64,000 nt of DNA from Rhizohabitans arisaemae (GTDB lineage Bacteria > Actinomycetota > Actinomycetes > Streptosporangiales > Streptosporangiaceae): positions 1,178,001 through 1,242,000 of the forward strand of contig NZ_BLRH01000060.1 in assembly GCF_025996515.1 (NCBI RefSeq), read 5' to 3'. This document shows positions 1 to 8,575 of the stretch, piece by piece. Position 1 is the first letter of the stretch. Every line of letters starts with the position of its first letter. The notes under the pieces are model-generated. The model worked only from the letters and a program-made list of their open reading frames with translations. It had not been told where the DNA came from and ran no database searches. A program made the translations under genes and the position numbers.

Positions 1-1409
1 CGATCCGTGGACGGGTCGTCCGCGCCCTCCACGTAGGCCTTGAGGAACCCGTAGAACTTGATCACGCGTCCGGACGCGCTGAACTCGGCCTGCTCACCCT
101 CGCTCGACGTCCCGGCCACCTTCACCGAGACGGACTCACCGACCGCGTCGGTCATCTGTGAGGCGACCGTACGCTGCCAGATCAGCTCATACAGCCGGAA
201 CTTGTCCCCGGACAGGCCCGCCTCGCCCGGGGTCCGGAAGGACTCACCGGCGGGACGGATCGCCTCGTGCGCCTCCTGGGCGTTCTTCACCTTGCCGGCG
301 TAGATCCGCGGCTTGGCCGGGACGTAGTCGGCGCCGTACAGCTTCCTCGCCTGGCTGCGTGCGGCGGAGATCGCCGTTTCGGACAGCGTCACGCTGTCCG
401 TACGCATGTAGGTGATATATCCCTCTTCGTACAGGCCTTGAGCGACCTGCATCGTGTACTTCGAGGAGAAGCCGAGCTTGCGGCTCGCCTCCTGCTGAAG
501 GGTGGTCGTGCGGAACGGCGCGTACGGGCTGCGCTTGTACGGCTTGCGCTCGACACTCGAGACGACGAACGAGGCACCGCTCAACCGCCCGGCCAGCGCG
601 CCCGCCGCAGCCTCGTCCAGATGCAGGACACCGGTCCCCTTGAGCGTCCCGGAACTCGTGAAATCCCTGCCCTGCGCGATCCGCCTGCCGTCCAGGCCCG
701 TCAGCGTGGCGGCGAAGGTCCGCAGATCCGCATCCGGACCGACGTCAATCGTCTCGAACTGCGCCTGCAGATCCCAGTACGAGGCGGACGTGAACGCCAT
801 ACGCTCGCGTTCGCGCTCCACCACCAGCCGGGTCGCCACCGACTGAACCCGCCCCGCCGAGAGGCGCGACCTGACTTTCCGCCACAGGACCGGGCTGACC
901 TCATATCCGTAGAGCCGGTCCAGGATACGACGCGTCTCCTGGGCGTCCACCAGCCGCAGATTCAGATCCCGCGGGTTCTCCACCGCGTGCCGGATCGCCT
1001 CCGGCGTGATCTCGTGGAAGACCATGCGGCGGACCGGCACCTTGGGCTTGAGCTCCTCGCGCAGATGCCAGGCGATCGCCTCGCCCTCACGGTCCTCGTC
1101 CGTGGCCAGATAGAGCTCGTCGGCTTCTTTAAGAAGGTCCTTGAGTTTCTTGACCTGGGCTTTCTTTCCGGTGTTGACTACATAGAGCGGCTCGAACTCG
1201 TGGTCCACATTCACGCCCAGCCGGGCCCACGGTTGCTCCTTGAACTTGGCCGGAATGTCATCGGCCTTCTCCGGTAGGTCGCGGATATGGCCGATGCTCG
1301 ACTCCACGACGAAGCCGCGACCGAGGTATCCCGCGATCGTCTTCGCTTTCGCCGGCGACTCGACGATCACCAAGCGGGTCCCTCCGGCGTTGCCGTTTTT
1401 AGCTGGCAC
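1..1409 (-). CDS. topA: DNA topoisomerase I (5' part, runs off the window)
   Basis: Type IA topoisomerase that relaxes negative supercoils by cutting one strand. The N-terminal ~470 residues are present; the rest lies beyond the left edge. The Toprim domain opens with LVIVESPAKA followed by the acidic motif ATDEDREGEAIAW near residue 85. The catalytic tyrosine lies in the family motif YITYMRTDS about 330 residues in. The start is taken as GTG at 1409 because a GGAAG stretch lies just upstream and the Toprim strand begins about 12 residues later. The family is very well conserved, so the call is secure; only the C-terminal zinc/basic repeats cannot be judged. Confidence 0.97.
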   Translation of the reverse strand, partial: MPAKNGNAGGTRLVIVESPAKAKTIAGYLGRGFVVESSIGHIRDLPEKADDIPAKFKEQPWARLGVNVDHEFEPLYVVNTGKKAQVKKLKDLLKEADELYLATDEDREGEAIAWHLREELKPKVPVRRMVFHEITPEAIRHAVENPRDLNLRLVDAQETRRILDRLYGYEVSPVLWRKVRSRLSAGRVQSVATRLVVERERERMAFTSASYWDLQAQFETIDVGPDADLRTFAATLTGLDGRRIAQGRDFTSSGTLKGTGVLHLDEAAAGALAGRLSGASFVVSSVERKPYKRSPYAPFRTTTLQQEASRKLGFSSKYTMQVAQGLYEEGYITYMRTDSVTLSETAISAARSQARKLYGADYVPAKPRIYAGKVKNAQEAHEAIRPAGESFRTPGEAGLSGDKFRLYELIWQRTVASQMTDAVGESVSVKVAGTSSEGEQAEFSASGRVIKFYGFLKAYVEGADDPSTD

Positions 1410-1638
1410 GCTGCTTCCTACCTCGCTGCTCTCTGTCAATACCCTGAGCCGGACCTACCATGGCCCACTCCTGGTGGAGCGGTTCCCCATCCCTTGCCCC
1501 ACTGTCCCCGGGGACTTCCCTTCCTTACCCGATCCGGCGCCCTCGCTATCAGGCTCTTCCGGGTAGAGCCCCCAGGACGCAGAATAGAAGACCTGCGGGG
1601 GTAAGACTCCCCTCCACACCCCCAGGAGATTATGCCCA

Positions 1639-1824
1639 GTGCTTGAGTACTCGTACTTGGTACTCCGCCTACCGCGTGAGATGTCCAGAGACGCCGCGCG
1701 GCAGATACTGACCGAGCATGCCGAGTACGGCGACTGGGAGCTCGACCGCCTGCGACTGTATCCGGACGGCAGCCGCCGGGTGTGGCTACGCCGCAAAGTC
1801 ATCCGCGCCGTCCGAACTCTCTGA
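1639..1824 (+). CDS. DUF5703 family small protein
   Basis: Small conserved actinobacterial protein (61 residues) of unknown function. It shows the family pattern: an N-terminal EYSYLVLRLPREMSR, the central TEHAEYGDWEL and a basic C-terminus WLRRKVIRAVRTL. The GTG start is supported by AGGAG about 10 bases upstream (1624-1628). Its 3' end overlaps the 3' end of the convergent protease gene by 26 bp. Divergent from topA, it probably has its own promoter in the 1410-1620 gap. The family assignment is from memory of conserved residues; the function is unknown. Confidence 0.85.
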   Translation: MLEYSYLVLRLPREMSRDAARQILTEHAEYGDWELDRLRLYPDGSRRVWLRRKVIRAVRTL

Positions 1825-2944
1825 TCTCCTTCTTGATCTCCTCTATCAGCTGCCTCTCCTCTATCACAGCCGACTCCCTGCGGCGGGCCTTCGCCACGCC
1901 GTAGGCGATCTGAGCCTGCTGTAGCTGCCGCTGCAGCCGCGCCGCCCGGCGACCACCCCGGATCGCCGCACGCCGTACCGCGCGACGCCGGCTTCCGTTG
2001 GTCGCCAGTTCCGCCACCTCCGCCTCACTGATCAAAGCATTCCCGATGTCATCACGTACCACCTCGGCGAACCAGCCGTACTCCAGCTTCACCGCACGAC
2101 GATAGATCGCCACACCGACCGACAACGTAACCAGGCCGTTGAAAATAACCTGCGCGATGGTGAGAAGCCCGCTCTCCTGCCCGAACAGCATGGGAAAGAG
2201 CGGAGAGTTGTTCAGGAAGTGCAGGAACCAGGCGACCAGGAAAAGGCAGGTCGCGACGGTCACCCGCTTCCACCGGGACAGTTCGCGGCGGGTGACGAAG
2301 CAGGCGACCCCCGCGCCGGCGATCGCCGTCCAGGCCGCGTGCGTCCAGAGCCCGTTGACCAGACCGCGCAGGACGAAGTTGATCACGACCGCGCTCACCC
2401 ACGACTCACCGGTCTGCGCCGCGGCCGCCAGCCCGTACAGCATGTCCTCGACGAACTGGAACCCCAGACCGACCAATGCGCCGTACACGAAACCATCCAG
2501 AACCCGGTCAAACTGATTCCGGTTGATCAGCACGATCACGATGACCCCCATCATCTTGAGGGTCTCCTCGGTCGTCGGGCCGGCGACGGCCGGACCCCAT
2601 GCCGACGCGAAGGTCGGATCGACCTTCGCCAGGAACGACAAAGACGCGGTGTTGGCGGTCAGCGCCAGGCCCGTCGCGACCAGACCGCCCCAGACGAAAG
2701 CGGCGGCGGCCAGTGAGAGCGGCTCGCATTCGAACAGGTCGAGCCGGTGGATGAACCACAGCGCCGGGGCGAGCCAGAGCGTGTAAAGCGCGATCTCCAG
2801 CAGAAACGCGCCGGTCGGGGCCTCCGACGCCCGGCGGGCCAGCGAACCCCCGATCGACGAGCCGCCGAGAGCGAGGACGATGAGGTACAGCCAGAACGCA
2901 TGGCGCCGTGGACGGAGAAACCCTCCCGCACGCGGCGCGTCCAT
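1799..2944 (-). CDS. PrsW-family intramembrane metalloprotease
   Basis: Polytopic membrane protein of 381 residues. It carries the glutamate pair of the PrsW/CAAX-protease-like group (PTTEETLKMMG), then FVEDMLYG and HFLNNSP, which supply the putative metal ligands on successive helices. About eight hydrophobic segments are followed by a charged cytoplasmic tail rich in Arg/Gln (RRAARLQRQLQQAQ) that may form a coiled coil. PrsW of Bacillus cleaves an anti-sigma factor; the substrate here is unknown. The start is placed at ATG 2944 (MDAPRAGG); the frame stays open to 3010, but that stretch runs through a short tandem repeat. The convergent DUF5703 gene overlaps its 3' end. Confidence 0.85.
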   Translation of the reverse strand: MDAPRAGGFLRPRRHAFWLYLIVLALGGSSIGGSLARRASEAPTGAFLLEIALYTLWLAPALWFIHRLDLFECEPLSLAAAAFVWGGLVATGLALTANTASLSFLAKVDPTFASAWGPAVAGPTTEETLKMMGVIVIVLINRNQFDRVLDGFVYGALVGLGFQFVEDMLYGLAAAAQTGESWVSAVVINFVLRGLVNGLWTHAAWTAIAGAGVACFVTRRELSRWKRVTVATCLFLVAWFLHFLNNSPLFPMLFGQESGLLTIAQVIFNGLVTLSVGVAIYRRAVKLEYGWFAEVVRDDIGNALISEAEVAELATNGSRRRAVRRAAIRGGRRAARLQRQLQQAQIAYGVAKARRRESAVIEERQLIEEIKKEIREFGRRG

Positions 2945-2970
2945 CACAGAGGCCACTTCACCCCACCCTT

Positions 2971-3017
2971 CTGGAGGGGATCTCACGCAAGCCTCTGGAG
3001 GGGATGTCACGCAAGCC
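2971..3017. repeat. Two-copy 24-bp tandem repeat
   Basis: Two near-identical copies of CTGGAGGGGATCTCACGCAA(gcc) begin at 2971 and 2995 with one mismatch (C/G). They lie between the protease start and the upstream secreted-protein gene, so they sit in the protease leader. Each contains GGAGGGG on the + strand. A regulatory role or simple slippage are both possible. Confidence 0.8.
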
Positions 3018-3046
3018 GTACCGCACGCATCCGGCCGAGGCGGCGG

Positions 3047-3616
3047 TCACTTCGCCGCCGTCCGCACCGAGAAGGTCATCTGATCGGCTTGCTCCAGCAG
3101 CCGCGAACACGCCGGCCTGGGCGGCACGGTCAAGACGGTGACCAGGGCTCTGTTCCCGGTGAACACCACCGACAGCCGCCCGGAAACACTCACCCCGACG
3201 ATCATCCCGCTCAAGCCCGCCAATCCCCCGGACGTGACGAAAGAGCGCGGGTCGCCGGAAACCACACCCGGAGTGGTGGCCTCGAACCGGCGGACGGCCT
3301 CACGATATGCCTCGACGACGGACCTCACTCCGCGCAAGCCGTAGATCCGATAGGTGGCCGCCCCGTCGATGAGCACGCTCTGCCGCCCGGAGTAGGAGCG
3401 GCTGAGATCGACCTGCCATTCGGGGTTCGGGGTGAACTTGAATCCGCTGACCGTGAACACCGCGCCGACACTGATCTTGGCCCGGCCGTCCACCAGGGCG
3501 TCCAGGGTCGTGGGAATGAGCACGACCCCCGCCATCACCCCCGCCACCGCCAGCGTCGCTGGAAGACCGTCCCGGTCTAGACCCAGTCCGCGACGGCTCC
3601 TTCGCCATGCAGACAT
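3047..3616 (-). CDS. Membrane-anchored hypothetical protein
   Basis: 189-residue protein with a basic N-terminus (MSAWRRSRRG) and one hydrophobic helix (LAVAGVMAGVVLIPTTLDAL, about residues 22-41). The remainder is a soluble extracytoplasmic domain containing FTVSGFKFTPNPEWQVDLS and YRIYGLRGVRSVVEAYREAV. It resembles small single-pass proteins of actinomycetes whose outer domain has no assigned function. It lies 102 bp upstream of the PrsW-like protease in the same direction, so the two may be cotranscribed and functionally linked, for example as substrate or partner; that is inference. Confidence 0.7.
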   Translation of the reverse strand: MSAWRRSRRGLGLDRDGLPATLAVAGVMAGVVLIPTTLDALVDGRAKISVGAVFTVSGFKFTPNPEWQVDLSRSYSGRQSVLIDGAATYRIYGLRGVRSVVEAYREAVRRFEATTPGVVSGDPRSFVTSGGLAGLSGMIVGVSVSGRLSVVFTGNRALVTVLTVPPRPACSRLLEQADQMTFSVRTAAK

Positions 3617-3730
3617 ACATCCCCCCGTTGTGTGCCCAGCGGTGGGTGCATAGCGATGCCGATAAAGCGTGGAAGACCTGGTAGCCCCCCATCACCGGGT
3701 GTGCTACGAACATCCCCTGATATCCGGAAA

Positions 3731-3779
3731 TCAAAAAGGCTTTGCTCGCCTCGGGCCGCGCCCCCGAAACGAGCAAAGC
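3731..3779 (-). terminator. Rho-independent terminator of the chaplin-like gene
   Basis: Arms GCTTTGCTCG (3739-3748) and CGAGCAAAGC (3770-3779) are perfectly complementary, with inner pairing TCGGG/CCCGA. Read on the minus strand the stem is followed by TTTTTGATT. It lies about 145 bp past the stop of the large chaplin-like gene. Confidence 0.85.
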
Positions 3780-3924
3780 GTCTTTGCGATCCCCTGCCGC
3801 AGGTGCCTGGAGCCAGGGCTGTTGTGGTCGGCGGCTGTGCCGGGTGAGCCCTGCCCGCGTCGGAGTCCCCCTCTTGGCCCTCGACACGGACAGGTACCTC
3901 ACATCACTTCAGCGGGTGCCGGTC

Positions 3925-5910
3925 TCACCGACGGCCGAAGCGGAACCGGCGAGAGCCGTTGATCAGGCTGGCGGTGAGCGCCAGCGCCGAGCCCAGCGCC
4001 AGGGCGATGAGCGAACCGAGCCCCATCCCCGCGGCCCCGGCCGGCTGCTCGGCGCTCATCAGCCCCAGGTTGCCGACGGGAAGCGTGGTCGCCGCGTTCC
4101 GCACCGCGCCGGAGACCGGGAGGGAGCCGGCGGCCTGCTGAACCGGAGCCAGGGCGGGCAGCCCGCCGCCCCGCCTGGGCGTGGGCCTGAGCTCCTGTGC
4201 ACCCTGTCGGGCGGACTGAGTACCAGGGGCCTCCTGGGCACCGGACATTCCGGGGACCACCGGCAGCTCCGGCAGGCCGAGCATGCCGCCGGCCCCGCCG
4301 ATCACCGGGACCTCGGGGAGCGCCCCCGCACGCATCGGCTGGGATGCCACCCCCTTCAGCGTGGCCAGGCCGCCGGTGGCGGGAACCAGGGGAAGCGCCG
4401 GAAGGACGCCGGTCGAGGGGTTGCCGGTGCGGTGGAACTCCTTCGCCCAGCGAGCGGCCTGCGCAAGCGGGGTGTCGGGCTTGCCGACGAGTGCGCCGCC
4501 GAGGCATCCCGCCCCCGCGTCGCCGAGTGCGCCCACCGCGTTGCCACACGCGTTGACCGGCGCCGTGATCGGCGCGATCACCTGGTTACCGGCGGCCACA
4601 CCGGACTGTCCGGAGGTGGTGTTCCATCCGCCACCGGGGCCGGTCGTCACCTTCGAGCCGCCCTTGCAGTGGGCGTCGGCCAAGCCCAGCGCCGCCACCG
4701 CGTTGCCGCACGCGTTGACCGGCGCGGTGATCGGCGCGATCACCTGGTTACCGGAGATCACCCCAGACTTGCCGGTCGTGGTGTTTCCGCCGGCCCCTCC
4801 GCCGCCGTTCTTGACCTCGGCGCCGCCCTTGCACTCGGCGAACGCCTCCCCAAGGAGAGCGGCCGCGTTGCCGCAGATGTTCGCGGGTGCGGTCACGGGG
4901 GCGACCACCTGGTTACCGGAGATCGCGCCGTAGCGTCCGGTGGTGGTGTTGCCGCCGGCGCCCGCGCCGGGACCGTTCTCGGCCGTGGCGCCACCCGGGC
5001 AGGTGATCGGGCCTGGAGCGTTCCCGACGCCGTTTCCGCACACATTGATCGGAAGGCCGACCGGTGCGACGACCTGGTTGCCGCCTGCGGCGGCCGAGCG
5101 ACCCTCGGTGGCGTTTCCGCCCGCCCCGGGACCGGGCACGGCGGCGCGAGCCGGGGTGCGCTGGTAGGTCGGGGTACCCCCCGTGTTCTTCACGGTCGCC
5201 CCGCCCCTGCAGCCGGAGAACGCCTCTCCGGCCACGGCCGCGGTGTTACCGCAGATGCCGAGAGGCGCGCTGATCGGGGCCACCACCTGGTTACCGCCGG
5301 CCACCCCGGACCGGCCCGTCGTCTCGTTCCCGCCGGGGCCGCCGCCGGTGTTCCTGACCTCGGAACCGCCCCGGCAGTGCGAGGACGACTCACCAAAGAT
5401 CGCGATGGCGTTGCCACAGGCGTTGACGGGTGCGCTGATCGGGGCGAGAATCTGGTTGCCCGCGAGGATTCCGCTCTCGCCGGTGGTGAAGTTGCCTCCG
5501 GCCCCGCCACCGCCTCCACTCCGCACCGACGAGCCGCCCTTGCATCCGGCGCTCGACTCACCGAAGATCGCGATGGCGTTGCCACAGGCGTTGACGGGCA
5601 AGCTGATCGGGGCGTTCACCTGGTTGCCGCCGAGCACGCTGTTCCTCCCGGAGGTCTCCCCGGGAATGCCGCCGCCTCCGCTGTTGCGGACGGTGGCGCC
5701 ACCAGTGGAGGAGGCGGCCGAGTCCCCGGCCACTCCGATGGCGTTCCCGCTGAGGTCGAGGGGGATGGAGATGGGGAGGTTGAGCTGGTTGCCACCGCCG
5801 ATGGAGTTGTTGCCGGAGGTGTCGGCGTAGGCCGGAGCGGCGCCGAGGGCCACAACGCTCGCAGCGAGCAGAGCCGCAGGGGCACCAGTGCCCTTTGCCC
5901 ACGTTCGCAT
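3925..5910 (-). CDS. Multi-chaplin-repeat surface protein with C-terminal membrane anchor
   Basis: Secreted protein of 661 residues. The signal peptide ends PAYA-D at about residue 29. Eight tandem chaplin-like repeats of about 50-60 residues follow (roughly 30-480), each built on GGNQVVAPIxAPVNACGN, a hydrophobic stretch and a second Cys in CKGG/CRGG. The first repeat lacks both Cys; the others keep the pair expected to form a disulfide. Gly/Asn-rich linkers (GGNTTTG) join repeats. A Pro/Ala-rich stalk leads to a hydrophobic helix (LGSLIALALGSALALTASLI) and a basic tail RRFRFGRR; no LPXTG/LAXTG sortase site is seen. Chaplins coat aerial hyphae with amyloid and usually have one or two domains, so this is an unusually large variant. 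AAGGAG lies 8 bases before ATG 5910. Confidence 0.88.
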   Translation of the reverse strand: MRTWAKGTGAPAALLAASVVALGAAPAYADTSGNNSIGGGNQLNLPISIPLDLSGNAIGVAGDSAASSTGGATVRNSGGGGIPGETSGRNSVLGGNQVNAPISLPVNACGNAIAIFGESSAGCKGGSSVRSGGGGGAGGNFTTGESGILAGNQILAPISAPVNACGNAIAIFGESSSHCRGGSEVRNTGGGPGGNETTGRSGVAGGNQVVAPISAPLGICGNTAAVAGEAFSGCRGGATVKNTGGTPTYQRTPARAAVPGPGAGGNATEGRSAAAGGNQVVAPVGLPINVCGNGVGNAPGPITCPGGATAENGPGAGAGGNTTTGRYGAISGNQVVAPVTAPANICGNAAALLGEAFAECKGGAEVKNGGGGAGGNTTTGKSGVISGNQVIAPITAPVNACGNAVAALGLADAHCKGGSKVTTGPGGGWNTTSGQSGVAAGNQVIAPITAPVNACGNAVGALGDAGAGCLGGALVGKPDTPLAQAARWAKEFHRTGNPSTGVLPALPLVPATGGLATLKGVASQPMRAGALPEVPVIGGAGGMLGLPELPVVPGMSGAQEAPGTQSARQGAQELRPTPRRGGGLPALAPVQQAAGSLPVSGAVRNAATTLPVGNLGLMSAEQPAGAAGMGLGSLIALALGSALALTASLINGSRRFRFGRR

Positions 5911-6147
5911 GGTTGATGCTCCTTGTAATTTGGGGGAAGAAGAACCTGACTTTTCGTGCCTTGTCGTCAGGCTGAGCCCGCGTGTGGCACACGAGGTTCA
6001 GCCCGAGTGGGCACCCGCGATCCGCCGGGATGGGTCGGCCCGGTGTCTCGGGAATATGAAGTGACGCTTGACCCGCACGGAGATGCCGTGTGAAGGCGTG
6101 CTCCGCCCCGACCCGTGCCACATGGACGGGTCGCTAGGTACGCAAGG

Positions 6148-6756
6148 TCAGTCGGGGGAGAAGGACGGCTCGTCCGCAGCCGTGCGGACGACCGGGGGGA
6201 TGTGCCATGCCACCGGGGTGAGCACGACCAATGACGGCACGGTGCGACCCGACCGTGCGGAATCACCCATCGCCGGACCGAAATGGCCGGAACCACCACC
6301 TGTTTGCGGCAAGGCTCCGCCTACGTCGGTGGTGTGATTGGTCGGTGGAGACTCGGGAAAGCCAGGGGTCCGCTGACTCGTGATGCCGTCGACACCACGA
6401 CCGGCCATGGCTTCGGCCGCGGAGGACACCACACCGTCGATCGGCGATGACAAGGTCTTCGCCTCGGTGACGGCCGAATGCTCGGGATCGGAAGTCGTCT
6501 CCCGCCCCTCGCAACGTGCCCCGGGAATCTCACAGGACCGGTCAACGACTCTGTTGACCTCGGTGATCGCTGTCGCGGGCGACTGGACCTGCTCAGCATG
6601 CGCTGTGGAACCGCTGAGGAGCCAGCCGGCGGCGATCAGGCCACCCATCACGAGGAGACGGCGCGCAAGCCGTACAGCGCGAGAAGGCGTCGTCGCCTGC
6701 CTCCGCTGTCCTGGCTCCGGTGCCACATGCACTCCCCGATGCGATCCGCGGGCCAC
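6148..6756 (-). CDS. Secreted hypothetical protein next to chaplin-like gene
   Basis: About 202 residues. A cytoplasmic basic stretch (RAVRLARRLLVMGG) leads to a signal segment ending STAHA-EQ near residue 54, which points to export. The mature part is low complexity, with one Cys pair (CEIPGARCEG) and Pro/Gly-rich tracts; no catalytic motif is seen. The N-terminus before RAVRLARR is long for a signal peptide, so a later GTG start is possible. It is codirectional with, and about 240 bp upstream of, the chaplin-like gene, and may be another cell-surface component. No family is recognised. Confidence 0.6.
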   Translation of the reverse strand: MARGSHRGVHVAPEPGQRRQATTPSRAVRLARRLLVMGGLIAAGWLLSGSTAHAEQVQSPATAITEVNRVVDRSCEIPGARCEGRETTSDPEHSAVTEAKTLSSPIDGVVSSAAEAMAGRGVDGITSQRTPGFPESPPTNHTTDVGGALPQTGGGSGHFGPAMGDSARSGRTVPSLVVLTPVAWHIPPVVRTAADEPSFSPD

Positions 6757-6846
6757 GCCTTCAATCAGTCTTGAAGACGTAGCCCCTGAACGGAAAGTTA
6801 CAGTAGCAGCACGGGCTGTTAAGGCAATGAAATTCCCCGGAAAAAC

Positions 6847-8169
6847 TCAGGCGAGATCCAGGAACCGGTCAAGAACCCTTGTACCGAATTGAAGGGATTC
6901 GACGGGAATACGCTCATCAATTCCATGGAACATTCCCGAAAAATCCAGATCCGCCGGTAGCTTAAGCGGCGCGAATCCGAATCCCCTGATGCCGAGGGCG
7001 TTGAACGACTTGAGGTCCGTCCCCCCGGAGAGGCAGTACGGCACCGCACGCCCGTCCGGGTCCTCCTCCAGCAGGGCTGTGGTCATGGCCTGGACGATCG
7101 GGCCGTCGAAGTCCGTTTCGAGCGCGATGTCGTGAACCACGAACTCACGGGTGACATTGGGCCCGAGCAACTCGTCGAGCTGCTTGAAGAACTCATCCTC
7201 GTAGCCGGGAAGGTAGCGCCCGTCGACATGTCCGGTCGCGGTCTGCGGAACGACGTTTACCTTATATCCGCTCTCCAACATGGTGGGGTTAGTGGTATTT
7301 CTCAATGTTGCCCCGATTAGTCGAGCCATCGGGCCGAGTTTGGCCACCGTCGCCTCAAGGTCATCGGGATCGAGCTCGACACCGAGAGCCGCACTCACCT
7401 CGTCCAGGAAGGTCCGAACCGTCTTGGTCATCCGGATCGGCCACTCGTACCGGCCGATCCTGGCCATCGCCGCCGCGAGCTCTGTCACCGCGTTCTCATT
7501 GTTGATCATCGATCCGTGCCCGGCCCGGCCGGTCGCGGTCAGCTTGAGCCAGGCGATGCCCTTCTCCGCCGTCTCGATCAGATACAGGCGACGCCGCTCG
7601 TCCAGACTCACGCTGAAGCCGCCGACCTCGCCGATCGCCTCCGTACAGCCGTCGAAGTGCTCCCGGTGGTTCTCCACCAGCCAACGGGCACCCAGGCCGC
7701 CGCCGGCCTCCTCATCGGCCGTGAACATCAACACCACGTCCCGGCTCGGACGACGGCCGCTCCTCAGCCGATCCCGCATCACCGCGAGAATCATCGCGTC
7801 CATGTTCTTCATGTCGACCGCGCCCCGGCCCCAGACGCACCCGTCCTCGACCTCACCCGAGAACGGATGGACCCGCCAGTCACCAGGCTCCGCCGGCACC
7901 ACGTCCAGGTGCCCGTGCAGCAAAAGCGCGTCCCGGCCCGGATCGGTCCCCTCGATCCTGGCCACCACACTCGCCCGCTTGTGACGACTCTCCAGAATCC
8001 GCGACTCGACCCCGACCTCGGCCAGCTTCGCGGCGACGTACTCCGCCGCCACCCGCTCCCCCGGCCCGCTGTCGTCCCCGGGGTTGGAGGTATCGATACG
8101 GATGAGATCCCGGCACAGCTCGACGACCTCGTTCTCACCACTCACAGCGTCCACCTCTGTACTTCGCAT
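6847..8169 (-). CDS. M20-family metallopeptidase (ArgE/DapE/carboxypeptidase-like)
   Basis: Cytoplasmic dinuclear-zinc hydrolase of 440 residues acting on an N-acyl amino acid or dipeptide. Zinc ligands are recognisable: LLLHGHLDVVP, then WGRGAVDMKN, then the acidic pair in MFTADEEAGG, and the terminal His in GMFHGIDERIPVE. The dimerisation domain lies between about residues 200 and 310 (AWLKLTATGRAGHGSM). ATG 8169 is chosen because the conserved core starts about 17 residues later (VELCRDLIRIDTSNPG); the frame remains open to 8274. The exact substrate cannot be read from sequence. It is monocistronic, ending 90 bp before the secreted-protein gene. Confidence 0.9.
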   Translation of the reverse strand: MRSTEVDAVSGENEVVELCRDLIRIDTSNPGDDSGPGERVAAEYVAAKLAEVGVESRILESRHKRASVVARIEGTDPGRDALLLHGHLDVVPAEPGDWRVHPFSGEVEDGCVWGRGAVDMKNMDAMILAVMRDRLRSGRRPSRDVVLMFTADEEAGGGLGARWLVENHREHFDGCTEAIGEVGGFSVSLDERRRLYLIETAEKGIAWLKLTATGRAGHGSMINNENAVTELAAAMARIGRYEWPIRMTKTVRTFLDEVSAALGVELDPDDLEATVAKLGPMARLIGATLRNTTNPTMLESGYKVNVVPQTATGHVDGRYLPGYEDEFFKQLDELLGPNVTREFVVHDIALETDFDGPIVQAMTTALLEEDPDGRAVPYCLSGGTDLKSFNALGIRGFGFAPLKLPADLDFSGMFHGIDERIPVESLQFGTRVLDRFLDLA

Positions 8170-8289
8170 CCGGAAACCCGTCGTAGCCGGCGTCCTCATC
8201 TTGCCGAAGGAATCGTGGATGCCGCACCCCGGAACGTTTGCTAGTCTAAGTTCGCCGACGCGGGCAAGCCCCACGTGCCAGGCACCACT

Positions 8290-8375
8290 GTCCGGGTGGC
8301 GGAATAGGTAGACGCGCTAGCTTGAGGTGCTAGTGCCCCGTGAGGGGTATGGGGGTTCAAGTCCCCCCTCGGACA
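8290..8375 (+). tRNA. tRNA-Leu (GAG anticodon)
   Basis: 86-nt type II tRNA. The acceptor arm GTCCGGG pairs with CTCGGAC (one G-T). The anticodon stem CTAGC/GCTAG encloses loop TTGAGGT, giving anticodon GAG. A long variable arm and T-arm GGGGGTTCAAGTCCCCC are present; CCA is not encoded. Its 3' end is the apparent integration site of the island to the right. Confidence 0.96.
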
Positions 8376-8376
8376 C
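8353..8376. repeat. attL-like core: tRNA-Leu 3' end, island left boundary
   Basis: The 24-bp T-arm/acceptor segment ending CCCCCCTCGGACAC recurs at 24428-24451 with one A/G mismatch. In both places it is followed on the right by the 3' end of a minus-strand recombinase gene. This is the arrangement left by integration at a tRNA 3' end. Confidence 0.75.
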
Positions 8377-8394
8377 GTTCGTTTCGCCGATGGA

Positions 8395-8428
8395 GTGCTG
8401 GTCTAGCTGAGAGCTGACCAGCACTTTT
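8395..8428 (+). terminator. Hairpin terminator downstream of tRNA-Leu
   Basis: Arms GTGCTGGTC (8395-8403) and GACCAGCAC (8416-8424) are perfectly complementary and followed by TTTT, a standard intrinsic terminator for the tRNA. The same architecture (GTCCTGGTC/GACCAGGAC + TTTT) is found next to the second att copy at 24470. Confidence 0.85.
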
Positions 8429-8575
8429 CGTTTGCCCGGATGGTAGATCAACCGCAGCTTGAGCGCCGTGTAGATCTCCGCCTTGCGCTCCGCCGAGACA
8501 TCCCCCAGCACCCGGACCATCCCACCCAGGGTGAACATCATCCGGGCCAGGTCATCGCGGTCCGCGCCGAGGGTG

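Larger units (their letters stand above)
8317..8562 (-). pseudogene. 3' remnant of a site-specific recombinase
   Basis: Only the C-terminal ~80 codons survive. They read AERKAEIYTALKLRLIYHPG and end in VSEGGLEPPYPSRGTSTSS, which translates through the 3' end of tRNA-Leu. This tail is typical of phage or integrative-element recombinases, probably large serine recombinases, whose gene end overlaps att. The catalytic domain is absent; the ricin-type lectin gene follows directly. A second paralogous remnant is at 24452-24616. This supports past integration rather than a working integrase. Confidence 0.75.

Noticed and set aside
267-1277. Long + strand open frame (336 codons) opposite topA
   Set aside because: Arg/His/Leu-rich low-complexity translation typical of the antisense of a high-GC gene; topA on the minus strand has full domain conservation.
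1455-1802. 115-codon minus-strand frame opposite DUF5703
   Set aside because: Arg/Ser-rich shadow; DUF5703 on the + strand has a ribosome site and a conserved pattern.
3742-5916. 724-codon + strand frame opposite the chaplin-like gene
   Set aside because: Its repeats simply mirror the chaplin repeats in another frame; no signal, start site or domain.
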